Source: a virus | IMG/VR virus record: IMGVR_UViG_3300023179_000032 | Coordinates: 1-64,000 of that record | Length of the DNA stretch: 64,000 nt | Reading direction: 5' to 3' (one strand) | Translations under genes and position numbers: made by a program | The notes under the pieces: model-generated | Seen by the model: the letters and a program-made list of their open reading frames with translations, nothing else | Told to the model about the DNA's origin: nothing | Database searches by the model: none | Shown here: positions 21,909 to 30,818 of the stretch, piece after piece | Numbering within the stretch: position 1 is the first letter of the stretch | Layout of the letters: every line of letters starts with the position of its first letter

Positions 21909-22411
21909 AGTAGTCTACTGATATCAATCAATTCGCTTTGTCTACTGACTTCTTTTACAAAAAAGGCACAATTTGGTTTTTCATCAAATCCCAAGGGTGT
22001 TACAAGTAAATGGTTATTTCGCATCTTAGGAAAATACCATTTTACATCATTATAAAAATTTACAATTTCAATTGGTTTGTATTCAATTTTAAAACTACTC
22101 AAAGGGTTAAAAATTACTGCATCAAATCCACGATCATTTAAACTGGTTAAGGGCAGAATTTCAGCATCTACATTGCTGGTTCCGTCGCCTACTACTATGC
22201 TCCAATCTATGGGCATACTGATCTCTTGATCTCCGATTTTCAATACAATAGCAGGGCTATTAAAGCTTTCTAAAAAGATTAATGGTACAAAGAAAAAATC
22301 TGGGTTCTTTGGATCACTGTTATCTAATACGGCAAATCTTGTATTGTCATCAACTTCATCAGGTAAATTGTTTAATGAGAATAATTTATTTTCTAAGGTT
22401 AATATTTGCAT
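21905..22411 (-). CDS. conserved T4-like hypothetical protein, 168 aa
   Basis: A beta-rich acidic protein with DDNTRFAVLDNSDPKNPDFF near residues 21-40 and EILPLTSLNDRGFDAVIFNP near 83-102. I recognise this as a strongly conserved protein found beside uvsW in T4-like phages, but I know of no assigned function. It directly follows the helicase gene, with one base between. Confidence 0.65.
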   Translation of the reverse strand: MQILTLENKLFSLNNLPDEVDDNTRFAVLDNSDPKNPDFFFVPLIFLESFNSPAIVLKIGDQEISMPIDWSIVVGDGTSNVDAEILPLTSLNDRGFDAVIFNPLSSFKIEYKPIEIVNFYNDVKWYFPKMRNNHLLVTPLGFDEKPNCAFFVKEVSRQSELIDISRLL

Positions 22412-22412
22412 G

Positions 22413-23882
22413 TTATTGCCAATCCACTTTTTCCATACTGAATGGATATTTGGCCTCCTTGTAGTATTTTTTGCGTTCTGTTAAATGGCGTTTCGCGAAC
22501 TTACAACTGCTGGTTATGTCGTAGATTTCAACATGGTCTTTGTCTTCGGCTTTACGGATACCCCTGCCAATCGATTGTATAACACGTACAAAGGACTTGC
22601 CAGGCTCAATAAGAACCAAATTAAAAATGCGAGGAATATTGATCCCAACTGCCGCCACACCGTAGGTTGCGATGATAATTTTATTTTGTGACGTTGCCAC
22701 TTCGTCATATTCTTCTTTCCTATCTTTTGTCTTTACATTGCCTGATATGAATACACTGCCTTCGATTTCATTTACTAAAAATTTGCCTGTGTCAATTCTA
22801 TTTACTAATACTAGGGTGTTTCCTTTTTCTGATATTTTCTTTACTAGTTTACTAACATAAATCATTCTGTTCTCATCTGTAACCAAATACTTTAATTCTT
22901 CTGCATAATTCTTAAATTCTGGTAAATCAATTAATTGTACAATGTTTACATGGCAATTACTGAGTACACCACGCTCTTGTAGATCACTGGCCTGTATGCC
23001 ACCAACGACAGGTCCAATACTAGCAAATATCTGTTCTGCTTCGTGTGCGTGTTTAGGTATTGTACCAGTTAAACCCCAACGAATACAGGCATTGTTTAAG
23101 TTGCGTGTGAGTAAATTCTTTAAAACTTCAGCTTTGGCCATATGAACTTCATCGACAATTACAGCCTTTACGCCATCTAAAAACTCAGCCAAAGTATATT
23201 GTTCATCAGCGGACTCCTTACTCTTTTTATCCAATATGTTTAAACTTTGCCAAGTGCAGATAGTATGAGTACAATTTAAATCTTTTTTATCACCATAATA
23301 TACTCCGACATCTAAACCTACATTAGCGTAATCTTCTAGTGTTTGTTCTACTAGACTTTTATTTGGAACTATAACTATAGTTCTGCCATATTTTTCACAT
23401 AATTGACTTAGTGTAGCTGTAGTAATAGTTTTTCCAGCACCAGTAGCGATCTCTTGTAGGCTTTGATGATTAGTTAGAAAAGTGTTGATTGCAGCAACCT
23501 GATAATCTCTCAGCATAATGGGTTTGCCTTCATTAATATGACCTTCAGGCCATACTTTACCCTGATCAGCCCAATAACTTTCTGTAATAGGCTCAAATTC
23601 AATTTTACTGCTAGTCCTACGGTCATCTATATCACTTACTTCAATATTCAAATCATTTAATATTTCAAGTATACGTTCAATATGATTCAAATATCCACTA
23701 CCACCAATACCAAATAGGCTAGTTGATCCATCCCAACGTCCCAATTTATAACTTGGACGAAATCTAGCTGTAGGATCTATGTATTTGAAAGTATTTGCCA
23801 ATTTTCGTCGTGCTTCTATTGGCAATCCTTCTAATTTGATGTTTACTTCATCTTTAATTACTAGTTTACAGGATTTCATCAT
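22413..23882 (-). CDS. uvsW: UvsW-type SF2 helicase
   Basis: A 489-residue RNA-DNA and branched-DNA helicase. In T4, UvsW unwinds R-loops and processes recombination and stalled-fork intermediates, helping the switch to recombination-dependent replication. The Q-region LRDYQVAAI is near 125-133, Walker A ATGAGKT at 146-152, DEVH at 244-247, and motif VI QSIGRGIRK near 436-444. An N-terminal DNA-binding part precedes it. Two adjacent ATGs (23882, 23879) open the gene, overlapping the 393-residue gene by 17 bases. Confidence 0.9.
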   Translation of the reverse strand: MMKSCKLVIKDEVNIKLEGLPIEARRKLANTFKYIDPTARFRPSYKLGRWDGSTSLFGIGGSGYLNHIERILEILNDLNIEVSDIDDRRTSSKIEFEPITESYWADQGKVWPEGHINEGKPIMLRDYQVAAINTFLTNHQSLQEIATGAGKTITTATLSQLCEKYGRTIVIVPNKSLVEQTLEDYANVGLDVGVYYGDKKDLNCTHTICTWQSLNILDKKSKESADEQYTLAEFLDGVKAVIVDEVHMAKAEVLKNLLTRNLNNACIRWGLTGTIPKHAHEAEQIFASIGPVVGGIQASDLQERGVLSNCHVNIVQLIDLPEFKNYAEELKYLVTDENRMIYVSKLVKKISEKGNTLVLVNRIDTGKFLVNEIEGSVFISGNVKTKDRKEEYDEVATSQNKIIIATYGVAAVGINIPRIFNLVLIEPGKSFVRVIQSIGRGIRKAEDKDHVEIYDITSSCKFAKRHLTERKKYYKEAKYPFSMEKVDWQ

Positions 23883-25047
23883 AATAACTTATTAACGGTT
23901 TAGTAGTTGTATAGTATATGACAAGATCACAGTTATTGCAATATACATCTGTTCGATTATTTCTTAGATTATTTGTGAAACTTATAACGGCATCTGGATA
24001 CCAATCATTTTTTAATAAAAATTTAGGTAAGGTACCATTAGAAAGTCCTACAATTTGTGTGTTAGGTTCTAGTTGTTTATTGAATTTGTATTCAGCAACA
24101 AGTTTATTGAAATTTATACCTTCTGTTTTGTTATCAAAACGAAAATATATTCCAATATTTGAAATATTATTGTCATCCACTAGGTTTTTCACTAATTTTA
24201 AATTAGTGATACATTCATTTATGCTATATGTGTCAAAAAATACTAAGATTTTTTTCCTTTCTAATCTGTTTAAACTTTGAACAAGACTACTTAAATTATA
24301 GTCAAATTGATTAATAAAAATTTTATGATCTTTTCTATTAGCAATTTTATAACTTAATGTTTTTTGTTCATCTTCACTAAAATTATGAGTAAAATTGTAT
24401 TGATACTGAATTTTTCTATCTAGTATCAATAATGGATCATGGTTGATAGTAGGTGATTCTGTATTTTTTAATTTTAAATCATAAAAATTTTGAAACTCAA
24501 ATTCTTCGATAATTTTAGATTTGTTGAACTGAACAATTTTTTTGTGTAAATCTAAAAATTCTGAAGAAAAATGAAATTTCAATGGTTTTAGATTATTATA
24601 AATTTCTACTATGTTTTTTTCTAACAACAGATGACATAGTTCATTTGTAGTATTTACGAATCCACTGGAATTAATATTCTTATTGATTACTCCAAGTGCC
24701 TTTTTCACATCTTTGTCAAAGGTATATTTGATTTTGATCCTAGAAACCCCATCATCTTCTTGAAATATGCTAACCTCTCTAATTTTTAGAATTTTTCTAA
24801 ATTCCTTTCCCCAAAGTGGAACATTTAGGACATATTCTAATTCAGGCAATGTTAATTGCAATACTTTTGAATTTTCAGATAAAATCTTTATTAACAACTT
24901 TCCCTGATTTTCTGTAATGTAGGATGGTCTTTTTAGCAATTCTGTGATATTTTTCATTATTTTTATATCACGTGCCGGTATGAACCAATTTAAGTTTTCA
25001 TATCCTTGATTTTCTAAATTAAGCATTAGGCTATCAACTGTTTTCAT
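23866..25047 (-). CDS. conserved hypothetical protein, 393 aa
   Basis: A lysine- and asparagine-rich soluble protein starting MKTVDSLMLNLENQGYENLN. It has an alpha/beta C-terminal part (KKILVFFDTYSINECITNLK around 265-284; later CNNCDLVIYYTTTKP). The two cysteines CNNC are the only metal-site hint. It is translationally coupled upstream of uvsW, which suggests a recombination or replication link. I do not recognise a domain. Confidence 0.55.
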   Translation of the reverse strand: MKTVDSLMLNLENQGYENLNWFIPARDIKIMKNITELLKRPSYITENQGKLLIKILSENSKVLQLTLPELEYVLNVPLWGKEFRKILKIREVSIFQEDDGVSRIKIKYTFDKDVKKALGVINKNINSSGFVNTTNELCHLLLEKNIVEIYNNLKPLKFHFSSEFLDLHKKIVQFNKSKIIEEFEFQNFYDLKLKNTESPTINHDPLLILDRKIQYQYNFTHNFSEDEQKTLSYKIANRKDHKIFINQFDYNLSSLVQSLNRLERKKILVFFDTYSINECITNLKLVKNLVDDNNISNIGIYFRFDNKTEGINFNKLVAEYKFNKQLEPNTQIVGLSNGTLPKFLLKNDWYPDAVISFTNNLRNNRTDVYCNNCDLVIYYTTTKPLISYYDEIL

Positions 25048-25069
25048 AGCGTATTATAGTTTTTTAGTA

Positions 25070-25921
25070 CTAAGAAGTCAAGCTCAAATGTTCAATCAAC
25101 CTTTGTATTGGCAATCCATCCTCTATTTCTTCAACTAACCACTCTGTGTGTAATATCCTTTTAAACCATTCACCTCTATCTGGAAATTTTAGTTGATTCA
25201 AGTCTGTGTAATTTATGGAAACATCACTGGCCAAACTAGAACTATCACAAATCACAGGAATTCCATTTAAAGCACCCCATATACCTACACCACTATTATA
25301 GTTAATTACTGCCTTATACTTAGCATTAAGATCGTATTGATCATAACTACCAATAATTTTTTTCGGATGTTCTAAAAGTGTATTCGGTCCGAAATTTTCA
25401 ATAAAAAAATTTCTTGGATGTGGTCTAATATGAATTAGATCCGATGAAAATTGTCTAACATGACGTATTGATTCTCTAGTCCATTCAATTATATCTAAAC
25501 TAGCAGTCCATTGCAAACTTTGGTCGTGTTGCCCAGCTATTAAAATGGGCAGATGATTAATATTTGATACAGTACCTAATTTTAAACCTAATTTTTTATC
25601 TCTATCTAAAATAAAATTAGACTGATTTGCATACGTGCCATTTTTAGTGATATTATTTAGGCAAATTTTCCAAGTTTTTCCTCTGATTAAACTGCCAACT
25701 TCACATATGAATACAGGTTTGTTTAAATTTCTATAATGTTGATATATTTGTTGGTTAGCTGCCAGTCTACCTCGCCAAAGTACACTCCAAATTAGTAAAC
25801 AGTCAGCATCTAATGAATTTTCAATAGGCTCCATACCGTATTTTTTACAACTTATTAGGAAATTTTTCCAGACTGGTTCACTCTGTAGTGCCATCTGTTT
25901 TGGAAAGTATGAAATTTTCAT
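25070..25921 (-). CDS. capsule-synthesis (KpsC/KpsS)-like glycosyltransferase
   Basis: A 283-residue protein. The C-terminal half has IHIRPHPRNF (163-172), VINYNSGVGIWGALNGIPVI (205-224) and FPDRGEWFKRILHTEW near 246-261. This resembles the nucleotide-sugar-binding half of Kps-type transferases, which add KDO to capsule lipid linkers. It shares these segments with the protein at 26730-27644, so they are paralogues. With kdsA nearby, a KDO-like donor is plausible. The start faces a divergent gene across a palindromic TAAATATTTA. Confidence 0.6.
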   Translation of the reverse strand: MKISYFPKQMALQSEPVWKNFLISCKKYGMEPIENSLDADCLLIWSVLWRGRLAANQQIYQHYRNLNKPVFICEVGSLIRGKTWKICLNNITKNGTYANQSNFILDRDKKLGLKLGTVSNINHLPILIAGQHDQSLQWTASLDIIEWTRESIRHVRQFSSDLIHIRPHPRNFFIENFGPNTLLEHPKKIIGSYDQYDLNAKYKAVINYNSGVGIWGALNGIPVICDSSSLASDVSINYTDLNQLKFPDRGEWFKRILHTEWLVEEIEDGLPIQRLIEHLSLTS

Positions 25922-25925
25922 ATAG

Positions 25926-25935
25926 TAAATATTTA
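25926..25935. promoter_or_regulatory. palindromic bidirectional late-promoter candidate
   Basis: TAAATATTTA reads TAAATA on both strands. It is seven bases before the rightward ATG at 25939 and eight before the leftward ATG at 25921. There is no ribosome site on either side. Confidence 0.45.
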
Positions 25936-25938
25936 ACT

Positions 25939-26742
25939 ATGGATATGCCTACACTTTTTGGTAATTTACCTGATTCTGATTCTTTATTTTATATTGCTGC
26001 TGATGAAAACTATTTTAATGACTATGGAAAAGCCTTAGCCAACAGTATTCGTACTTATTTTAATTTAGAAATACACTTTCATCTATATAACCCCAGTAAA
26101 GAAACTTTAGACTATTGTAAAAATAGAAATTATTCAGTATCTTATGAATACTTTAGCCATCAATTTGTAGAAAGAGCATTTGAATATTATAAATTACCTA
26201 ATAGAGATATAGAGATTAATCGAAGACGAGATAAAATGATAAAATTAGGCGAAGACATTGAAAAGATTAGATCAGAGCTAGTTAAAACCTATTACGCCTG
26301 TGCAAGATTCGTAAGATTACATCAATTATTGACTAGGCCTACTTATATAATAATGTTAGATACTGATAGTTTAGTAAGAAAGTCCTTTCCATTGCCAGAT
26401 AATCAATATGACATACATATTTTTGAAAAAACACATAGTAAACATGTTGATTATACACAACATTTGGCTAGTACAATTTTTTATACTGGAACTTTGGCCA
26501 GTAGACGTCTAATTAGAGATCATGCTAACTTAATTTTAGAAGAATTTAAGAAAGATACTTTTTATTGGTTCCTAGATCAGGAAACTTTAGATATTGTTAT
26601 ACAAAAATATAGAAAAAATCCATTATTACAAGAATTTGTGGATTTTGAGTTCAGTAATCACAGTCATATTTGGTGTGCTAAGGGTCCTAGGAAAAATTTA
26701 ACTCTCTGGCATAGAGAAATCACCAAATTTCAAAGTTCATAA
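25939..26742 (+). CDS. DxD glycosyltransferase, 267 aa
   Basis: The frame is open further back (to 25888), but those codons overlap the divergent gene, so I use the ATG at 25939 (MDMPTLFGNLPDSDSLFYIA). A GT-A type DxD site lies in IIMLDTDSLV (DTD at about 141-143). A late HSHIWCAKG segment resembles the metal-binding end of GT8-like enzymes. It is the lone rightward gene of the glycan module and converges on the Kps-like gene at 26730 with 13 bases of overlap. Confidence 0.65.
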   Translation: MDMPTLFGNLPDSDSLFYIAADENYFNDYGKALANSIRTYFNLEIHFHLYNPSKETLDYCKNRNYSVSYEYFSHQFVERAFEYYKLPNRDIEINRRRDKMIKLGEDIEKIRSELVKTYYACARFVRLHQLLTRPTYIIMLDTDSLVRKSFPLPDNQYDIHIFEKTHSKHVDYTQHLASTIFYTGTLASRRLIRDHANLILEEFKKDTFYWFLDQETLDIVIQKYRKNPLLQEFVDFEFSNHSHIWCAKGPRKNLTLWHREITKFQSS

Positions 26743-27644
26743 AAGTTTTTGAATCTATTCCAGTATTTTCCTGACTTAATTTCTTCATTACTCCAATGAA
26801 TATTGGCAATTTTGTGCAACCAAGTATTTCTATCAGGTAGAGGGGGATCTTCTAGTTGGCTCAAGTTTGAAAATGACATTTCTCTGGCCCAACTATTCAA
26901 ACTATTGTCCAAATAAACTGGAATTCCCTCAATTACACTGGCACAATTAGGTGTGCTATTGTATCCTATACTACACCAAGCATTTTTCAGGTCAAATTTA
27001 ATAGACTCGTTGGAAGAAACTGAAACATTACTCTTTCCAAACAGTTCTAAAATTTTTTTCTTGTTTTCATTGTTGTATGTATGGTCTCCTGGGTGTAATC
27101 TAACCACAATCTTTCTATCTGTCTTTTCTTTCAAGCGAATAATCATAGAAATTATCCAATTTAGACCATTTTTGTTTAACATATTCCAACTTAGGGTTCG
27201 CTGACCTAAAATTAAGATATGTTCACCATTTTTACGCCAAGGCTCTACGATTATTTTATGTTCTTTCAATATTTTTTCTAATTTTTCAGGATCTTTACTA
27301 TCCCCTAAAAAATATTCACCATCTGTTGGATAAACGCTATCAACACTGTATCTATGATAAGAATAACTGGGATAACTATAGCTAAAAATATTGCTATCAA
27401 CAAATATAATTTTTGCCTTCATTAATTTTAAGGTATCAATTATTTTTCGTCTATAATTATTTTCCAAAGTGTAGCCTAAGACAAATCCAGCATCTAAATG
27501 GTCTATAATCTGAGGCCTATTCCTATATTCCTTGATAATATCACCGTGTTTTGCCACCCCATCCCTAAAAACATCCATTAGTAGCTGTTTGTGTGGAGCT
27601 TTATGAATATTACTGATAGAACTATAAAATATTCCAACTTTCAT
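26730..27644 (-). CDS. second capsule-synthesis (Kps)-like protein
   Basis: A 304-residue paralogue of the protein at 25070. It has VVRLHPGDHTY (180-190), WCSIGYNSTPNCASVIEGIP (223-242) and LPDRNTWLHKI in the same order. The N-terminal half is diverged. It overlaps the end of kdsA by 23 bases, so the two are coupled. Role: probable sugar transferase using an activated KDO-like or related sugar, by inference. Confidence 0.55.
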   Translation of the reverse strand: MKVGIFYSSISNIHKAPHKQLLMDVFRDGVAKHGDIIKEYRNRPQIIDHLDAGFVLGYTLENNYRRKIIDTLKLMKAKIIFVDSNIFSYSYPSYSYHRYSVDSVYPTDGEYFLGDSKDPEKLEKILKEHKIIVEPWRKNGEHILILGQRTLSWNMLNKNGLNWIISMIIRLKEKTDRKIVVRLHPGDHTYNNENKKKILELFGKSNVSVSSNESIKFDLKNAWCSIGYNSTPNCASVIEGIPVYLDNSLNSWAREMSFSNLSQLEDPPLPDRNTWLHKIANIHWSNEEIKSGKYWNRFKNFYEL

Positions 27645-28464
27645 TTTTAACTAGCCTATCAATACCAATTAATTGAGTCAATAATGACTCCATGTTATCC
27701 ATTTTGATCATATTAGGACCATCACTAGGAGCCTTGTCTGGATCATCATGGCATTCAATAAAAACACCTGCCAAACAGCCTGTTGCTACTGCTGCTCGGG
27801 CAAGATATGAGACCATCCTGCGATCCCCGCCAGTAGAGGAACCCAATCCTCCAGGCTGTTGTACGCTGTGCGTACAATCAAATATAATAGGGTATTCAGT
27901 GCTAGCCATAATAGGCAAACTACGCATATCGACCACCAAATTGTTATATCCATGGGTATATCCTCTCTCACATAACATAATGTTATGATTGCCAGTGCTG
28001 ACTATTTTTTCTGCTACATTCTTCATATCGTGAGGGGCTAAGAATTGACCTTTCTTAACGTTAATTGCCGACCCAGTCTCACCTGCCGCTATTAATAAGT
28101 CAGTTTGGCGACATAGATAAGCAGGTATTTGTAATACGTCTATTCCAGCATCAGCCACTATACGTGCTTGATAACTTTCATGTATGTCAGTGAGTACAGG
28201 AATGTTAAAGTTATCCTTAATATCTCTAAGTATGCGTAGCCCACGATCTATACCAATGCCTCTTTTACCATTCACACTGGATCGGTTGGCTTTATCAAAA
28301 CTACTTTTAAAAATTAAAGATATACCCAATTTCTCTGTTATACCCTTTAATTCTAATGCTAGATAAAAAGCATGATCACGTGATTCTATTTGACAGGGTC
28401 CTGCTATCAATACTATGGGTAATTTATTAGATATTGATATATTCCCAACTTTAAATTCTTTCAT
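27622..28464 (-). CDS. kdsA: 3-deoxy-8-phosphooctulonate (KDO-8-P) synthase
   Basis: A complete 280-residue enzyme that condenses phosphoenolpyruvate with arabinose-5-phosphate to give KDO-8-phosphate in the cytoplasm. Family segments are IAGPCQIESRDHA (20-32), FKSSFDKANRSS (52-63), PVLTDIHE (about 89-96), DVLQIPAYLCRQTDLL (109-124), KKGQFLAPHDM, and a C-terminal FIECHDDPDKAPSDGPNM. It is coupled to the Kps-like gene downstream and overlaps the glycosyltransferase gene upstream. Its presence argues that the host makes KDO (Gram-negative) or that the phage alters this pathway. Confidence 0.94.
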   Translation of the reverse strand: MKEFKVGNISISNKLPIVLIAGPCQIESRDHAFYLALELKGITEKLGISLIFKSSFDKANRSSVNGKRGIGIDRGLRILRDIKDNFNIPVLTDIHESYQARIVADAGIDVLQIPAYLCRQTDLLIAAGETGSAINVKKGQFLAPHDMKNVAEKIVSTGNHNIMLCERGYTHGYNNLVVDMRSLPIMASTEYPIIFDCTHSVQQPGGLGSSTGGDRRMVSYLARAAVATGCLAGVFIECHDDPDKAPSDGPNMIKMDNMESLLTQLIGIDRLVKNESWNIL

Positions 28465-29212
28465 TTATTTGTCTTTCAATTTCTAAAATTAATTCATCAT
28501 TTACTAATTTAGCTTTTTCTTCAATCATATCATTAATTATAAAAGTTTTATCATTATAAAAAGCTCGTAGTAATTTGGGAATTTTACTTCCGTAGTGTAC
28601 GGTTCCTAGCTCATATGTATGTAGACCACCACCATGATCTGTGTTTTTAATTTTATAACTAGGATATTTACTGAATAAACTTTCTACAGCCTGTCCATCA
28701 TAATATCTTTTAAATTCAAAAATTTTTCCGCTTTCCCAAATGTTTTCATAATCAAAAATTAGTTGATCTAATCTTTTATCTCTCATATTAACTATAATAT
28801 GACCTGCATCTAATTTGTTTAATTGACTTTGTCCTGTTGCCCAAATTAAATTATTTTCTTTTATATTGTTTAATATATTATAAAATTCGTTAAGGTTAAA
28901 ATTAAAAACTTCAACGTCTGTATCCAGCAATACTACCCAATTATATTGACGTAAATTTTTTAATGCCCAAATTTGACTCTGCATTTTACGCCAAAAATTT
29001 AAAGGTTTAGTACGTCTACATTTTTTAACAAAGTTGCTTTCTCTATTATAAGAATATTCCCAATCTATAATTTTAATATCTTTTATATCTATGTCATAAC
29101 TATCGTGTACTATATACTTGTTACCTGGAAGCTTAGTCCAAGAGGGTATACAATACTGTGCAATTAATTTAAAATAGCTGGCATCAGCTAATCCTGACCA
29201 AGCGATACTCAA
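28451..29212 (-). CDS. DxD glycosyltransferase, 253 aa
   Basis: A GT-A type candidate with VVLLDTDVEVF (93-103, DTD at 97-99). Downstream are GHIIVNMRDKRLDQ and GTVHYGSKI, which resemble the acceptor- and metal-binding parts of GT8-like enzymes. Cytoplasmic, no membrane helix. A GATAAATA element 22 bases upstream and AAGGAA support a separate late start. Confidence 0.65.
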   Translation of the reverse strand: MSIAWSGLADASYFKLIAQYCIPSWTKLPGNKYIVHDSYDIDIKDIKIIDWEYSYNRESNFVKKCRRTKPLNFWRKMQSQIWALKNLRQYNWVVLLDTDVEVFNFNLNEFYNILNNIKENNLIWATGQSQLNKLDAGHIIVNMRDKRLDQLIFDYENIWESGKIFEFKRYYDGQAVESLFSKYPSYKIKNTDHGGGLHTYELGTVHYGSKIPKLLRAFYNDKTFIINDMIEEKAKLVNDELILEIERQINERI

Positions 29213-29234
29213 GATAAATTCCTTAACTATGGAA

Positions 29235-29242
29235 TATTTATC
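29235..29242 (-). promoter_or_regulatory. candidate late promoter GATAAATA
   Basis: On the minus strand, 22 bases before the ATG at 29212, with AAGGAA between. Confidence 0.5.
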
Positions 29243-29786
29243 AAGTGCTTTTTTTGAAAAATAATCCTGTTCTTTGTATAAAAGGTTTTTTCATTGTGCT
29301 AATTTTACGGATTGTTGCAGTTATAACATCGTCGTAAATTAGATCATATTTTTTAAAAACATCTATCCAATATTCAGCAGTTTGACAATTTACATGATGA
29401 TAACCTGGTGCTCCTGGTGGGGCGTGGGTAATTACAGCTATTTTTCCTGCTGCTATAGTTTGCATAAAATTATCAACATATTGTTCTTCAACGTGCTCAA
29501 CAAATTCACAGCTCCAACATACGTCATATTCTTCATCTAATTTTAAAGGACCTACGGTATAGTCATGAATTATAAATTTATCTTTATCAAATCTTTTTAA
29601 TGTGTAGTCACCATCAATACCTAATGATTTCAGCCCTTTACGATGGGCCAGTTCTACCATACCACCGGGTCCACACCCTACATCTAAAAATGATCGTATA
29701 TCATAATTCTTAATAAGATATTTAAAAGTTCCCTCATCAACGTGAGTTTTATTTAAATGACCACCTAAATGTGTTGGTAAATTCAT
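29241..29786 (-). CDS. SAM-dependent methyltransferase, 181 aa
   Basis: A small class I methyltransferase. FLDVGCGPGGMVELA at 33-47 is motif I for S-adenosylmethionine, and an acidic residue after SLGIDGD ends strand 2. CWSCEFVEHVEE corresponds to motif IV of the type 11 group. It lies between two glycosyltransferases and overlaps the upstream one by four bases, so the acceptor is probably a sugar. Confidence 0.75.
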   Translation of the reverse strand: MNLPTHLGGHLNKTHVDEGTFKYLIKNYDIRSFLDVGCGPGGMVELAHRKGLKSLGIDGDYTLKRFDKDKFIIHDYTVGPLKLDEEYDVCWSCEFVEHVEEQYVDNFMQTIAAGKIAVITHAPPGAPGYHHVNCQTAEYWIDVFKKYDLIYDDVITATIRKISTMKKPFIQRTGLFFKKST

Positions 29787-30466
29787 TTTGAAATTTGCTC
29801 ACAATAGATAGTTTTTTCATATTCACGTTGCCAATCTTCAGCCATATCTGTGTTTTTAAATTCGTTAAAACTAGGGGCGCCCAATGTATAGTGTAAAAGA
29901 TTTGCCTGATCATTTGGACCAAACTCGTCTGGTAGCCAATTCCACTCTATAGGTAATTCGCCTATCATGTCATCCTTCAACCATTCAAATCTATGTAAAT
30001 GACTTCCCGTAGATTTCATAACATATTCAGGTGTTAATATCCTATTAGCTTGTGTAAAACAGTTCCAAATAATCACACTACTCCAGTTTTTCCTAGGATA
30101 ATCTTCATTTTTACTGCCAAGGTATTTTACAGGCATACGTGTTTTATAATTATGCTTAACTACTTGAACATCATAGCCTATTTCTCTTTGATTCCATAAT
30201 TCCACTATATCTCTTTTGATGATCATGTCTCCATCTATATAGATAGCATATCCATCATAACCTGTAAGGTACGGAACTAAGAATCTACTATAGATAAAAG
30301 CATTACTGCCGTCTTTATGCGTTTCTTCGTATTCTTTAAATAAATTTAGAGCTAGAGGAATAATACTAACAGGTTGGCTAGCATATCTTATTATGCTATT
30401 TGCACAAACGTGAAATACAATAGCTTCCCGCGGATCATAGCCTATAAATATAGGAATTGTATTCAT
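29783..30466 (-). CDS. GT8-like glycosyltransferase, 227 aa
   Basis: The N-terminus MNTIPIFIGYDPREAIVFHV and the DxD site YAIYIDGDMII (73-83) fit GT-A enzymes with retained metal binding. The end has NDQANLLHYTLGAP, again GT8-like. It overlaps the stop of the cupin gene upstream by four bases and of the methyltransferase gene downstream, making one coupled operon. Confidence 0.7.
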   Translation of the reverse strand: MNTIPIFIGYDPREAIVFHVCANSIIRYASQPVSIIPLALNLFKEYEETHKDGSNAFIYSRFLVPYLTGYDGYAIYIDGDMIIKRDIVELWNQREIGYDVQVVKHNYKTRMPVKYLGSKNEDYPRKNWSSVIIWNCFTQANRILTPEYVMKSTGSHLHRFEWLKDDMIGELPIEWNWLPDEFGPNDQANLLHYTLGAPSFNEFKNTDMAEDWQREYEKTIYCEQISK

Positions 30467-30804
30467 TTACGTTCAATATCTTCTTCGACACACTTGCGTC
30501 CGTATTGAATTTCAACAATCTTAATAGGTACATCACCTTCATTGACTAGCTGATGCCATTCTTCGTAATCAATGAACAAACTATCAAATTCTTTATATGG
30601 TCCCATACGAACAATCTCACCATTTGAGTTCAATGTGTTTACATACCCCTCGCCTTCCATAAAGAACCAAAATTCTTTACGATCAAAATGTCTCTGTAGG
30701 CTTAATTTACTATGTGGATTGCAAACTAGTTCTTTTACCTTAGTTGCAGGACCATTTTCATAAAATACTGTATAATGACCCCAAGTTTTATCTACTTTTT
30801 CCAT
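30463..30804 (-). CDS. mannose-6-phosphate isomerase-like cupin
   Basis: A 113-residue cupin matching the C-terminal type II mannose-6-phosphate isomerase domain. It opens with WGHYTVFYENG and continues VKELVCNPHSKLSLQRHFDR (23-42) with His residues for metal, then a FWFFMEGEGYV strand pair. The GDP-mannose pyrophosphorylase domain often fused to it is absent. It probably supplies fructose-6-P/mannose-6-P interconversion or another sugar step for the glycan module. Confidence 0.75.
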   Translation of the reverse strand: MEKVDKTWGHYTVFYENGPATKVKELVCNPHSKLSLQRHFDRKEFWFFMEGEGYVNTLNSNGEIVRMGPYKEFDSLFIDYEEWHQLVNEGDVPIKIVEIQYGRKCVEEDIERK

Positions 30805-30808
30805 AGAT

Positions 30809-30816
30809 TATTTATG
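30809..30816 (-). promoter_or_regulatory. candidate late promoter, leaderless type
   Basis: CATAAATA on the minus strand, four bases before the ATG at 30804, with no ribosome site. Confidence 0.4.
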
Positions 30817-30818
30817 GA

